Shown here piece by piece: positions 27,190 through 34,908 of a stretch of DNA of 64,000 nucleotides (position 1 is the stretch's first letter; every line of letters begins with the position of its first letter). The position numbers and the translations under genes were made by a program. The notes under the pieces are model-generated. The model was not told the DNA's origin and did not search any database. It worked only from the letters and a program-made list of their open reading frames with translations. Source of the stretch: Bradyrhizobium icense (lineage in GTDB: Bacteria > Pseudomonadota > Alphaproteobacteria > Rhizobiales > Xanthobacteraceae); assembly GCF_001693385.1 (NCBI RefSeq), contig NZ_CP016428.1, forward strand, positions 7,254,001 to 7,318,000, given 5' to 3'.

Positions 27190-27465
27190 CTAGGCAGCCT
27201 TGGAAACTTCCATCAGCAGCCGCTCGGCCTTGGCGTCCTCGATGCGGTTCACCAGCTTGCCGCTCTCGTGCATGTCGCGCACAGTCTTGGTCAGGGTGAC
27301 GCAGGACTGGACGAGCATGACGATGCCCATCGCGAGATAGCCCTTGATCCAGAGATCGAGCGGCAGGAAGAACACGCCGACGGCGACCATGAAGGCCGAG
27401 GCGGCGAACGAAACATAGGTAAAGGTAACCCAGGCACCGCTGTGGGGTTGGACGTTCTGGTTCAT
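27190..27465 (-). CDS. YiaA/YiaB-family two-helix inner-membrane protein
   Basis: This 91-residue protein has two predicted membrane helices, WVTFTYVSFAASAFMVAVGVF near residues 12-33 and GYLAMGIVMLVQSCVTL near residues 42-60, in the arrangement of the YiaAB domain. The C-terminal 30 residues are soluble and charged. It lies 44 bases downstream of pspA on the same strand, so co-transcription and a role in membrane stress are likely. The exact function of YiaAB proteins is unknown. Confidence 0.8.
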   Translation of the reverse strand: MNQNVQPHSGAWVTFTYVSFAASAFMVAVGVFFLPLDLWIKGYLAMGIVMLVQSCVTLTKTVRDMHESGKLVNRIEDAKAERLLMEVSKAA

Positions 27466-27509
27466 GATAATCTCCTGTTGATATGGGATTTAATCGATCG
27501 GGTTCAGTT

Positions 27510-28205
27510 TCAGGCAGCTTGCGTGCGTTTGGCGTTCAGCCGCGCGAGCACGTCGTCCGCGGTTGATTTCAGGCGTGGCCCAAAGCCCTGTTCGGCGAGC
27601 TTTTCGGCCGTCGCCAGCGGTCCGCTGGCGGCATCGAGTTCGATCAGTGCGTCGGCCGCGGCCTGGGCCTCGATCTGCCGTTCGCGCAGGCGCTTCAGCG
27701 TGTTCTCCGCCTCCGGCAGCGTGGATTCGTAGGGCCGCGCGGCCTCGACGCCGCCCCTTCGCAGCGCGCGAACTGCTTCTGACGCGCGGGCAATGCGGCG
27801 GCCGCGATCGAGCTCGGTGATCCGCGCCTCGGCGTTGGCGACTTGGCGCTTCATGCGGGTGATCTCGGAGGCAAACAGCGTCCGCGCAGTCATCGCGGCG
27901 TCACGGTCGGCCTCGAGATTGGCGATCGCCTGCGCCGCTTCGCGGGCGAGGTCTTCCCGTCCGCCATCGAGCGCAGCGGTGGCGCGAACTTCAAGATCGG
28001 CGATGCGAGCGTTGGTGGCGTCGAGACGGCGGCCTTCCTGCTGGTCGCCTGCAATTGCCAATGCCAGCGAGCGCTTGGAACGTTCGACGGCGGCCGCCGC
28101 ATCGCGCATCTGCTGGTCGAGAATGAGCAGCGCCGCGCGGTCTTCCAGTTCTTCCGCCGCGACAGCCACGCTGCCCCGGAAAAGCGTCAAAACAGTTTTG
28201 AACAT
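27510..28205 (-). CDS. pspA: PspA/IM30 family membrane-stress protein
   Basis: This 231-residue protein is almost entirely coiled coil, as expected for PspA/IM30 (ESCRT-III-like) proteins that polymerise on damaged inner membranes. The amphipathic N-terminus MFKTVLTLFRGSVAV is the membrane-binding helix. Long heptad regions run from about 25 to 160 and 165 to 225. GGGAG lies six bases before ATG 28205. The gene is divergent from a tetR gene, and three copies of the same palindrome overlap its predicted promoter (TTGAGC and TACAAC, 17-base spacer). Regulation by TetR rather than by sigma-54/PspF is therefore suggested here. Confidence 0.9.
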   Translation of the reverse strand: MFKTVLTLFRGSVAVAAEELEDRAALLILDQQMRDAAAAVERSKRSLALAIAGDQQEGRRLDATNARIADLEVRATAALDGGREDLAREAAQAIANLEADRDAAMTARTLFASEITRMKRQVANAEARITELDRGRRIARASEAVRALRRGGVEAARPYESTLPEAENTLKRLRERQIEAQAAADALIELDAASGPLATAEKLAEQGFGPRLKSTADDVLARLNAKRTQAA

Positions 28206-28222
28206 CGGTAGCTCCCTGTGTT

Positions 28223-28237
28223 ATGAGCATTGCTCAT
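28223..28237. promoter_or_regulatory. TetR operator copy 1
   Basis: ATGAGCATTGCTCAT is a perfect 15-base palindrome with the core TGAGC-N3-GCTCA. It overlaps the predicted pspA transcription start, 18 bases before the pspA start codon. Confidence 0.65.
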
Positions 28238-28243
28238 GAAAGA

Positions 28244-28272
28244 GTTGTACCAGCGCTGTGAGCGCTGCTCAA
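28244..28272 (-). promoter_or_regulatory. predicted pspA promoter
   Basis: On the leftward strand, TTGAGC (28272-28267) and TACAAC (28249-28244) are separated by 17 bases. The -35 box lies inside operator copy 2, so bound repressor would block RNA polymerase. Confidence 0.45.
28259..28271. promoter_or_regulatory. TetR operator copy 2
   Basis: TGAGCGCTGCTCA repeats the TGAGC-N3-GCTCA core, with its centre 35 bases from copy 1. Confidence 0.65.
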
Positions 28273-28280
28273 GAATTATT

Positions 28281-28295
28281 TTGAGCGACGCTCAA
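28281..28295. promoter_or_regulatory. TetR operator copy 3
   Basis: TTGAGCGACGCTCAA is a palindrome with the same core, centred 23 bases from copy 2 and about ten bases before the tetR start codon. It probably mediates autoregulation. Confidence 0.65.
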
Positions 28296-28304
28296 GATTG
28301 GAGA

Positions 28305-28934
28305 ATGATGTCTAAGGCATTGGAACGACGAGCAAAACTCCGGGAATCGTTGATCGAAGCGGCGGAGCGACGGATTGCCGCAGGGGGTCTGGCGGGTCTG
28401 AAAACACGCGATCTGGCGCGGGACATCAGCATCGCCAACGGCGCGGTCTATAACCTCGTCGAAGACGTGGACGAACTGATCCTGCGCGTTGGGTCGCACA
28501 CGCTGGCGCGGCTCGACGCCGCGCTCACGGCTGCCGAAGGCGATGGCCCGCCCTCCCCTCGTGAAACGCTGGTGCGCATCGCGGTCGCCTATTGCGATTT
28601 CGCCGCCGAAAATCTCGAACTGTGGCGCGCGCTGTTCGAACACCGGATGGCACCAGGCAAGCCGGTTCCGGAATGGGCGGTCAGTGAACAGATGGACCTG
28701 TTCCGTCACATCTACCAGCCGCTCGCCACGCTGTTTCCAGAACGAACGCAGGACGAACTGGGCGTGACGGCGCGCAGTCTTTTTTCCGCCGTGCACGGCA
28801 TGGTGCTGCTAGGGCTCGAACAGAAGCTGATTGCGGTGCCAGTCGAAGCATTACGCGAGGAGATCGCGGCGATCGTTCGCGCGATGGTCGACGGGCTGAC
28901 CGGCAAGTCTGATTGGACCTCGAAGAGAATGTAA
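28305..28934 (+). CDS. TetR family transcriptional regulator
   Basis: This 209-residue repressor has an N-terminal TetR helix-turn-helix at about residues 25-60 (LKTRDLARDISIANGAVYNLVEDVDEL) and an alpha-helical ligand-binding domain after it. The open frame extends to 28230, but that part runs through three operators, and GGAGA precedes the ATG pair at 28305/28308, so the short start is taken. It is divergent from pspA. The palindromes between the genes make it the likely regulator of pspA and of itself. The inducer is unknown. It converges on the TIMP-like gene, with three bases between stops. Confidence 0.88.
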   Translation: MMSKALERRAKLRESLIEAAERRIAAGGLAGLKTRDLARDISIANGAVYNLVEDVDELILRVGSHTLARLDAALTAAEGDGPPSPRETLVRIAVAYCDFAAENLELWRALFEHRMAPGKPVPEWAVSEQMDLFRHIYQPLATLFPERTQDELGVTARSLFSAVHGMVLLGLEQKLIAVPVEALREEIAAIVRAMVDGLTGKSDWTSKRM

Positions 28935-28937
28935 CGG

Positions 28938-29453
28938 TCAGTCGCGGTCGTATTCGGGCAGGCGTTTCCACGGATCCTCGCCTCTCGGAGGCTCGCCCGG
29001 GCCGTAATTCTCCACTATCAAATCTTCAAGCCAGACTTGGCCGTGCGGGCCGGCGACGCGCTTCGAGCGCAATGCGCTGGTCAAGTTGCACACCTCGGGT
29101 TGATAGAACACATAGCGGCTGCTCTTCGCCACGATCGCGAAGAAGAGGTAGGCACGGCCCGGCTCGAAGTAAAACTCGCAATCCATGTCCTTGTAGACGT
29201 CCAGCAGCCTGACGCGAGCAGCCAGCTTGTCGGCCCCCTTCCAGACGCGATCGACGTCAACGGTCCAGGTATGGTCCTTCACTTCGAGCACCCTGCCGAT
29301 GAAAACGTATTGAGTGCGTGCAAAACTCTGGGCAGGCGAGATTGAATCGCACGTGCAGGCATGCGCGACGTCGGCCCCCGCCGACAGACACAGCAAACCG
29401 ACGAACCACGCGAGAACTTTTACGGGCGGCCGGCACAACGTGTGATGGGTCAT
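28938..29453 (-). CDS. secreted TIMP-like (NTR/OB-fold) protein
   Basis: This 171-residue protein has a signal peptide ending GADVAHA/CTCDS. The mature protein would therefore start Cys-Thr-Cys, as in animal tissue inhibitors of metalloproteinases, where that N-terminus chelates the active-site zinc. The following SFARTQYVFIGRVLEVKD, VDRVWKGAD and CEFYFEPGRAYLFFA fit the OB-fold NTR pattern. Two further cysteines (MDCEF and EVCNL) could form disulfides with the first two. Bacterial proteins of this type exist but are poorly studied. Inhibition of a metalloprotease is inference. Confidence 0.75.
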   Translation of the reverse strand: MTHHTLCRPPVKVLAWFVGLLCLSAGADVAHACTCDSISPAQSFARTQYVFIGRVLEVKDHTWTVDVDRVWKGADKLAARVRLLDVYKDMDCEFYFEPGRAYLFFAIVAKSSRYVFYQPEVCNLTSALRSKRVAGPHGQVWLEDLIVENYGPGEPPRGEDPWKRLPEYDRD

Positions 29454-29482
29454 AATTCACCTCCCGCGAAAGGAGCTCGGTC

Positions 29483-29625
29483 GTAGGGTGGGAGTCGCGC
29501 GAATGCTCGCCCGGCGACGAGCGCAAGGGCGCTCGCGGAGTGATGACAGGCTCCGCGTGCCCACCATCAAGAGCGAAGTGTTCGACGGTAGGCTCGGCGC
29601 AAGTGCGCCTTTGCCCACCCTACAG
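29483..29625. repeat. dispersed inverted repeat, family C, copy 2 (expanded)
   Basis: The ends GTAGGGTGGG and CCCACCCTAC match copy 1, and the middle is longer and includes GTGCCCACCATC. It fills the gap between the TIMP-like gene and the Rieske gene. Confidence 0.75.
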
Positions 29626-29629
29626 ACCT

Positions 29630-30043
29630 TCACGTCTCAATGATCACGTAACTGTCCTCGACGTGGACCGGGAAAGTCTCGGCCACGTAAGGCCCCTTTT
29701 GCAGTTCCTCGCCGCTTTCGACTGCCACCGGATACGAGCGCACTTTCACCCGTTTCGGATCGAACCAGGACTGGCCGTTGCGCATGTCGAATTCCCAGCC
29801 GTGCCATGGACAGCGCAGGAGCTCGCCGACGCGGGAGCGCTGGTAGACGCCGGGCTCCGGCGAGGTCAGGCGCGCAACGCAGGCGGCCTTTTCCAGCGGT
29901 GCGCCCTCGTGCGGGCAGCGATTGAGCAGCGCGAAGAACTCGCCGTTGACGTGGAACACGACGATATCGCGGCCCTCGACGCCGAACACCTTGTTGCCGC
30001 CGGGCGGGATGTCTGAGGTACGGGCGACGATGTGCCGGGTCAT
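29630..30043 (-). CDS. Rieske [2Fe-2S] ferredoxin-like protein
   Basis: This 137-residue protein carries both Rieske cluster motifs, Cys-x-His in RCPHEGAPL near residue 42 and Cys-x2-His in CPWHGWEF near residue 78. They bind a [2Fe-2S] cluster through two cysteines and two histidines. Its size fits a stand-alone electron carrier for a ring-hydroxylating oxygenase rather than the oxygenase itself. It lies 16 bases downstream of an amidohydrolase gene on the same strand, so the two are probably co-transcribed. No oxygenase alpha subunit is visible in the window. Confidence 0.9.
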   Translation of the reverse strand: MTRHIVARTSDIPPGGNKVFGVEGRDIVVFHVNGEFFALLNRCPHEGAPLEKAACVARLTSPEPGVYQRSRVGELLRCPWHGWEFDMRNGQSWFDPKRVKVRSYPVAVESGEELQKGPYVAETFPVHVEDSYVIIET

Positions 30044-30059
30044 GTGATCCTGTCGTTAC

Positions 30060-31172
30060 TCAGAGCTTGTAGAGCGCACGCGCGTTACCATTGAAAATCT
30101 TGCGACGCTCGGTCTCCGTGAGCGGGGTCTTGAAGGCATAGCGCGGATCGTCGAAATCCCAATGCGGGTAGTCCGACGAGAACAGCAGACGATCGGCGCC
30201 GACCCATTCGATCAGCGAGCGCAGATGCTTTGCCTCATCGGGCTCGTCGATCGGCTGCGTCGTGAACCAGAAATGCTGCTTCACATATTCGGACGGGCGG
30301 CGCTTGAGATGCGGCACTTCGCTGCGGAACGCCTCAAAGTGCCGGTCCATGCGCCAGGTGGCGGACGGAATCCAGCCGAAGCCGCCTTCGATGAAGACGA
30401 TCCTCAGGTTCGGGAACCGCTCGGGCACGCCTTCGAGCATGAGGCTGGCGAGCTGCGCGGCCATGGTGTGCGCGTTCGACTGGTGCTCCTCGACATAATA
30501 AGACGGCCAGCCGCCGCCGGTCGGCGCATGGCCGCCATAGCCGCCGACGTGAATGCCGAGCGGCAGGCCGAGCTCCTGCGCGCGGGCATAGATCGGCCAG
30601 TAACGGCGGCGGCCGAGCGGCTCGTTGGCGCGCGGGCAGACGTTGATCTGCACGTAGCGGCCGATTTTCGCGCAGCGCTCGATTTCGGCGATCGCGAACT
30701 CTGTGTCGTCCTGGCCGGCGAGGATCGAGGCTTTCAGCCGCGGCTCGCGGTCGGACCAGAACGCGAGCTGCCAGTCGTTGATGGCGCGCTGGATCGCAGC
30801 GCCGAATTCCAGATTCTGCTGCGAGAAGATGAAGAGATCGAGCACCTGCAGAATGCCGTACTCGATATCGAGCGGATCGAGATGCTGCTTGCGCATGAAA
30901 TCGAGATCGGAGCCCGGAGGCCCGCCGGTCGGCGGCCACGCGTCGCGGCGCGCGATCAGCGGCGAGGAACGCGGATACGGCGTGGTGCCGATATAGGGCG
31001 TGCGCAGATGACTGCCGTAGGTGCGCAGATGCTGCTGCCAGCGCTTCGGCATGAACTGTTCAATATCGGCATGCGCGTGAATGCTCGGATGCACGTCGCA
31101 ATCGATGATGCGCAGCCGGCTTTGCGCGGCGGCTTCCTCGGCGAGCATGGGGCGGTCGATGACGTCACTCAT
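30060..31172 (-). CDS. amidohydrolase family 2 (ACMSD-like) metal hydrolase
   Basis: This 370-residue TIM-barrel enzyme belongs to the amidohydrolase-2 group of decarboxylases and C-C hydrolases. The first metal motif is degenerate, IIDCDVHPS near residue 22. Other signs are IHVGGYGGHAP near residue 208, FIEGGFGWIP and FSSDYPHWDFD near residue 325, with the metal aspartate. ATG 31172 (MSDVIDRP) has AAGGAGG seven bases upstream. It is paralogous to the next gene, and both share LGRRRYWP/LGRRHYWP. Together with the Rieske protein it suggests degradation of an aromatic or cyclic acid. The substrate is unknown. Confidence 0.88.
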   Translation of the reverse strand: MSDVIDRPMLAEEAAAQSRLRIIDCDVHPSIHAHADIEQFMPKRWQQHLRTYGSHLRTPYIGTTPYPRSSPLIARRDAWPPTGGPPGSDLDFMRKQHLDPLDIEYGILQVLDLFIFSQQNLEFGAAIQRAINDWQLAFWSDREPRLKASILAGQDDTEFAIAEIERCAKIGRYVQINVCPRANEPLGRRRYWPIYARAQELGLPLGIHVGGYGGHAPTGGGWPSYYVEEHQSNAHTMAAQLASLMLEGVPERFPNLRIVFIEGGFGWIPSATWRMDRHFEAFRSEVPHLKRRPSEYVKQHFWFTTQPIDEPDEAKHLRSLIEWVGADRLLFSSDYPHWDFDDPRYAFKTPLTETERRKIFNGNARALYKL

Positions 31173-31200
31173 GCGATCCTCCTTGCGTAGCTCTTTGTTT

Positions 31201-31248
31201 GAGCATGATCTTTTCGGAAAACCGGTGCCCACTTTTCCGGATCATGCT
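31201..31248. repeat. short dispersed inverted repeat, family D, copy 2
   Basis: GAGCATGATC and GATCATGCT flank GGAAAACCGG and CTTTTCCGG, as at 1775-1847. It separates the two amidohydrolase genes. Confidence 0.8.
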
Positions 31249-31252
31249 GTAT

Positions 31253-32314
31253 TCACGCCGCGAGCTTCAGCCGCGGAAAGGTCTCCAGCGGATTGTCCGC
31301 GCACATGCGCGAGACAATGCTATCAGGCAGATGCGGCGGCATCGGATCGTCACCGTCGAACTGCCAGTGCGGATAGTCTGACGCAAACAGGAACATCTTG
31401 TCGGAACCGATCTGCTCGATGACATCGGCAACATCAGCGGCATCCGGCGGGCCGTCGAACGGCTGCATGGTGACGCGGACATGGTCGCGGATGATTGCGG
31501 CCGGCTCGCGCTCGACCCAGGGCACTTCGACGCGGACGCCGCGCCAGGTCTTGTTGGCGCGCCACATGAAGGCCGGCAGCCAGCTCACGCCGGACTCCAT
31601 CAGCACGACCTTGAGATCGGGGAATTTTCCGAACACGCCTTCATAGATCAGGCTCAGGAGCTGGGCCTGAAATGCCTGCGCTTCGGCTAGATAATATTCG
31701 TAGCGATAGGACGGCCAGCCGATCGAGCTCGGCGCGGTGCGATAGGCGCTGCCGGCATGGATCGCAACCGGCAGCTTGTGTTTCGCAGCCGCCTGCCACA
31801 CTGGCCAGTAATGCCGCCGTCCGAGCAACGTCTCGCCCTGCGCCAGCACCAGCACGGAGACGAAGCGGTTGTCGCTGGCTCTGCGCTCGATTTCCTCCAC
31901 CGCGAGATCCGGCGCCTGCAGCGGTAACACGATCGATGCGCTCAGCCGCGGATCCTTCGAAAGCCATTCGGCGGCGATCCAGTCGTTGATCGCCTTGCAG
32001 AAACCGGCCGCCATGTAAGGATCGAACACCGCCTGTGCGCCATAGACCACGTTGCAGATCGCGTGGCTCGAACCAAGCTGGTCGAACGCACCGCGCTGCA
32101 CCATCTCAAAATCGCTGCCCGGCTTGCCATTGGCCGGCCGCCAGTCGGCCCGGCCGGAGAACGGCATGTTGGGGGGATAGGAATTGAGGTCGAGGCCGTC
32201 GATCGCGCGACTGACGACCTGCTCTTTCCAATGATCGTCAAGATAAGGCAGCAGCGTGGTGCGGGTGCCGCCAACGGCGGGATGGATATCGCAGTCGATC
32301 CGCGTGGCCGCCAT
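31253..32314 (-). CDS. amidohydrolase family 2 (ACMSD-like) metal hydrolase, paralogue
   Basis: This 353-residue enzyme is a divergent copy of the protein encoded at 30060. It has IDCDIHPAVGG at the N-terminus, AIHAGSAYRTAP near residue 190, MESGVSWLPAF and FASDYPHWQFDGDD near residue 320. The metal residues are those expected for the family. Its start ATG 32314 faces the divergent FAD dehydrogenase gene across 186 bases that include an 18-base palindrome. The paralogue pair may act on successive intermediates or on different substrates. Confidence 0.88.
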   Translation of the reverse strand: MAATRIDCDIHPAVGGTRTTLLPYLDDHWKEQVVSRAIDGLDLNSYPPNMPFSGRADWRPANGKPGSDFEMVQRGAFDQLGSSHAICNVVYGAQAVFDPYMAAGFCKAINDWIAAEWLSKDPRLSASIVLPLQAPDLAVEEIERRASDNRFVSVLVLAQGETLLGRRHYWPVWQAAAKHKLPVAIHAGSAYRTAPSSIGWPSYRYEYYLAEAQAFQAQLLSLIYEGVFGKFPDLKVVLMESGVSWLPAFMWRANKTWRGVRVEVPWVEREPAAIIRDHVRVTMQPFDGPPDAADVADVIEQIGSDKMFLFASDYPHWQFDGDDPMPPHLPDSIVSRMCADNPLETFPRLKLAA

Positions 32315-32470
32315 CAGGGTTCCTCGGGATTTCGTTTTGCCAGCGATCTTGGTGTCGCGATCGCAACTGTGCCGCCGATGTCAGAGCGGCGCAAGCGCTT
32401 TACCGGAGGGCCGCCCTGCCCTGGATGCACGGCGCGCGTTTCCCTTGTGGGAGAAGGGAAGAAGCGCCCG

Positions 32471-32488
32471 CGATTGACAGGTCAATCG
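32471..32488. promoter_or_regulatory. 18-base palindrome, probable operator
   Basis: CGATTGAC and GTCAATCG are exact inverted halves separated by AG. It lies in the divergent promoter region of the catabolic cluster, 12 bases before the ATG of the FAD dehydrogenase. No regulator gene is adjacent. Confidence 0.5.
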
Positions 32489-32500
32489 ATCCCAACCCAA

Positions 32501-34249
32501 ATGTCGACCCCAAGAAACGAAAACGAGGCGGATCGCGTGACGGGCAACGAACAAGAGATTTACGAATGCGATGCGCTGGTGGTGGGCTCGGGATGCGCCG
32601 GCCTGTCGGCGGCCGTCACTGCCGGGCATCATGGGCTCAACGTTCTCATCGTCGAAAAAGAGCCGCGCTTCGGCGGCACCACCGCGCGCTCCGGCGGCTG
32701 GCTCTGGATTCCCGGCACGTCGCTGGCGAAAGCCTGGGGCATCGAGGAAAGCCCGGACCAAGCGCGGACCTATCTGCGCCACGAGGCCGGCAACAGTTTC
32801 GATGCCGCGCGCGTCGATGCGTTTCTCTCCGCCGGTCCGGAAGCGGTGGACTTTTTCACCAGCAAGACGGCCGTGCAGTTCGACATGCCGCTGACCTTTC
32901 CGGATTACCACGCCGAAGCCCCCGGCGGCGCACAGGGCGGCCGCTCAATGGTGACGCGGCCGTTCGATGGCCGCGAACTGGGCGAGCATATCAAGGATCT
33001 CGGCAATCCCCTCCCCGAGCTCACCGTGTTCGGCATGATGCTGGGCTCCGGCAAGGAGATCATCCATTTCATGCGGGCGACCAAATCGCTGACTTCGGCG
33101 GTCTACGTCGCAAAACGCCTGTCGAAGCATTTGATGGACGTGATGCGTCACGGCCGCGGCATGACCTTGACCAACGGCAATGCGCTGGCCGGACGTCTGG
33201 CCAAATCCGCGTTTGACCTGAAGATACCGCTGTGGCTGTCCTCGCCGGTGCATGAACTGATCGTCGAGCACGGCGCGGTGCGCGGCGCGATCGTCGAGCG
33301 CCACGGTAAGCTGGTGCGTATTATCGCCAGGCGCGGCGTGGTGCTCGCCTGCGGCGGCTTTCCCCATGATGCGGCGAGGCGCAAGACGATGTTTCCGCAC
33401 GCGCCCACCGGCGCCGAACATTTTTCGCCGGGCCCCGTCGGCAACACCGGCGACGGATTGCGCCTGGCCGAGACCGCGGGCGGACGTATCGAAGACACGC
33501 TGCCGAACGCGGCAGCCTGGGTGCCGGTCTCTATCACCGAGCGCAAGGACGGCAGCAAGGGCGTGATGCCGCATTTCATCGATCGCGCCAAACCCGGCGT
33601 CATCGCGGTGATGCGCGACGGCAGGCGCTTTGCCAATGAAGGCAATTCCTATCATGACTTCGTGCAGGCGATGGTGAAGGCGGCAAAACCCGGTGAGGAG
33701 ATCACCGCGTTCCTGCTGTGCGATCACCGCGCACTGCGGAAATACGGCCTCGGATGCGTTCCGCCGTTTCCGATGCCGCTTCGCCATCATCTCGCCACCG
33801 GCTACCTCAAGCGCGGCGCAACGCTGGCTGAACTGGCCGATAGAACCGGCATCGACCCAAGAGGACTCGAGGCGACGGTTGCCGAGTTCAACGGCTCGGC
33901 AGCGGAGGGGCGCGATCCCGCGTTTGGCAAGGGATCGCGCGCCTATAACCGCTACCAGGGCGATGCGCTGCACGGGCCGAACCCTTGCGTTGCGCCGATC
34001 AAGGACGGACCGTTCTATGCGATCAAGCTGGTGGTCGGCGATCTCGGCACCTATGCCGGCATCAAGACCGACCAGCACGCCCGCGCACTCGACGAACACG
34101 GCCAGCCGATCGCAGGCCTCTATGCCGCCGGCAACGACATGGCGAGCATCATGGGCGGCAACTATCCCGGCGCCGGCATAACTCTGGGCCCCGCGCTGAC
34201 GTTCGGATACGTCGCGGGGAAGCATCTTGCGGGCACGACCACGTCCTAG
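32501..34249 (+). CDS. FAD-dependent oxidoreductase, fumarate reductase/ketosteroid dehydrogenase type
   Basis: This 582-residue flavoprotein has the dinucleotide-binding motif ALVVGSGCAGLSAAV near residue 25, GGTTARSGGWLWIPG near residue 60 and the C-terminal FAD motif GLYAAGNDMASIMGGNYPGAGITLGPAL near residue 545. This is the pattern of 3-ketosteroid-1-dehydrogenase and flavocytochrome c-like reductases. ATG 32501 is reported, but GTG 32537 has a better ribosome site (GAGG, seven bases), which would also place the palindrome at 32471 in the promoter. The gene is divergent from the two amidohydrolases and probably acts in the same pathway. Substrate unknown. Confidence 0.87.
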   Translation: MSTPRNENEADRVTGNEQEIYECDALVVGSGCAGLSAAVTAGHHGLNVLIVEKEPRFGGTTARSGGWLWIPGTSLAKAWGIEESPDQARTYLRHEAGNSFDAARVDAFLSAGPEAVDFFTSKTAVQFDMPLTFPDYHAEAPGGAQGGRSMVTRPFDGRELGEHIKDLGNPLPELTVFGMMLGSGKEIIHFMRATKSLTSAVYVAKRLSKHLMDVMRHGRGMTLTNGNALAGRLAKSAFDLKIPLWLSSPVHELIVEHGAVRGAIVERHGKLVRIIARRGVVLACGGFPHDAARRKTMFPHAPTGAEHFSPGPVGNTGDGLRLAETAGGRIEDTLPNAAAWVPVSITERKDGSKGVMPHFIDRAKPGVIAVMRDGRRFANEGNSYHDFVQAMVKAAKPGEEITAFLLCDHRALRKYGLGCVPPFPMPLRHHLATGYLKRGATLAELADRTGIDPRGLEATVAEFNGSAAEGRDPAFGKGSRAYNRYQGDALHGPNPCVAPIKDGPFYAIKLVVGDLGTYAGIKTDQHARALDEHGQPIAGLYAAGNDMASIMGGNYPGAGITLGPALTFGYVAGKHLAGTTTS

Positions 34250-34315
34250 AAATGTCCGGAGCTGGAACGAACCTCGATGGAATCGATTGTCTCGAATCGA
34301 ACCGGAGATCGTTCC

Positions 34316-34786
34316 ATGCCTGCGCCGCGCATTTCTGCCGCTCTCTTGGCCTTGGCGTTCGTTCCAACCCTCGCATTCGCCGGCGACACCGAGTGGCGGC
34401 GATACGTGATCGCGAGCACCGGGACCAGCGTCGACATGCCGGTCTCGATCTTCACCGTCGACGCCGGACCGCCGGAAGGTGGCACAGGAAGGCGCTTTTT
34501 CACCGACGACCGCCGCGCCGACCTGACGGTGCAGTCCGTTCCCAATCCCGACAACAATTCGCCCGCCACGTTCCTGGCCAAGATGCGGCCGCCTGCCGGC
34601 ATCATCTACAAACGGATCACATCTGATTTCTTCGTTGTGTCCAGCATTCGCAAGGACCGGATCTGGTACAACCGCTGCAACCGCGGCAACGGCACCCTGG
34701 ATTGCGTGCTGATCAATTATCCCGTCTCCGAAAAACGCCAGTGGGACGACGTGGTCACGCGGATAAGCCAAACGCTGCGAAGCTAG
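34316..34786 (+). CDS. small secreted protein of unknown function
   Basis: This 156-residue protein has a signal peptide cleaved near PTLAFA/GDTEW. The mature part is a compact domain with VDMPVSIF, GRRFFTDDRRADLTVQS and two cysteines (NRCNRG and LDCVLI) that may form a disulfide. GGAGA lies eight bases before ATG 34316. It does not match a family I can name. Similar proteins are frequent and uncharacterised in this group of bacteria. It sits between the FAD dehydrogenase and opgG without clear linkage to either. Confidence 0.75.
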   Translation: MPAPRISAALLALAFVPTLAFAGDTEWRRYVIASTGTSVDMPVSIFTVDAGPPEGGTGRRFFTDDRRADLTVQSVPNPDNNSPATFLAKMRPPAGIIYKRITSDFFVVSSIRKDRIWYNRCNRGNGTLDCVLINYPVSEKRQWDDVVTRISQTLRS

Positions 34787-34908
34787 CGCGCGCTCGTGAC
34801 CGGATCTTAGGCAATCGAGAAAAAACGGCAGCTCTATTTCGGCGCGGGGAACCGTCCCGTGTGCGCGGCGTTGCCGATGGTCCGCATCAGTAACCGCGAG
34901 GTTGTTTC

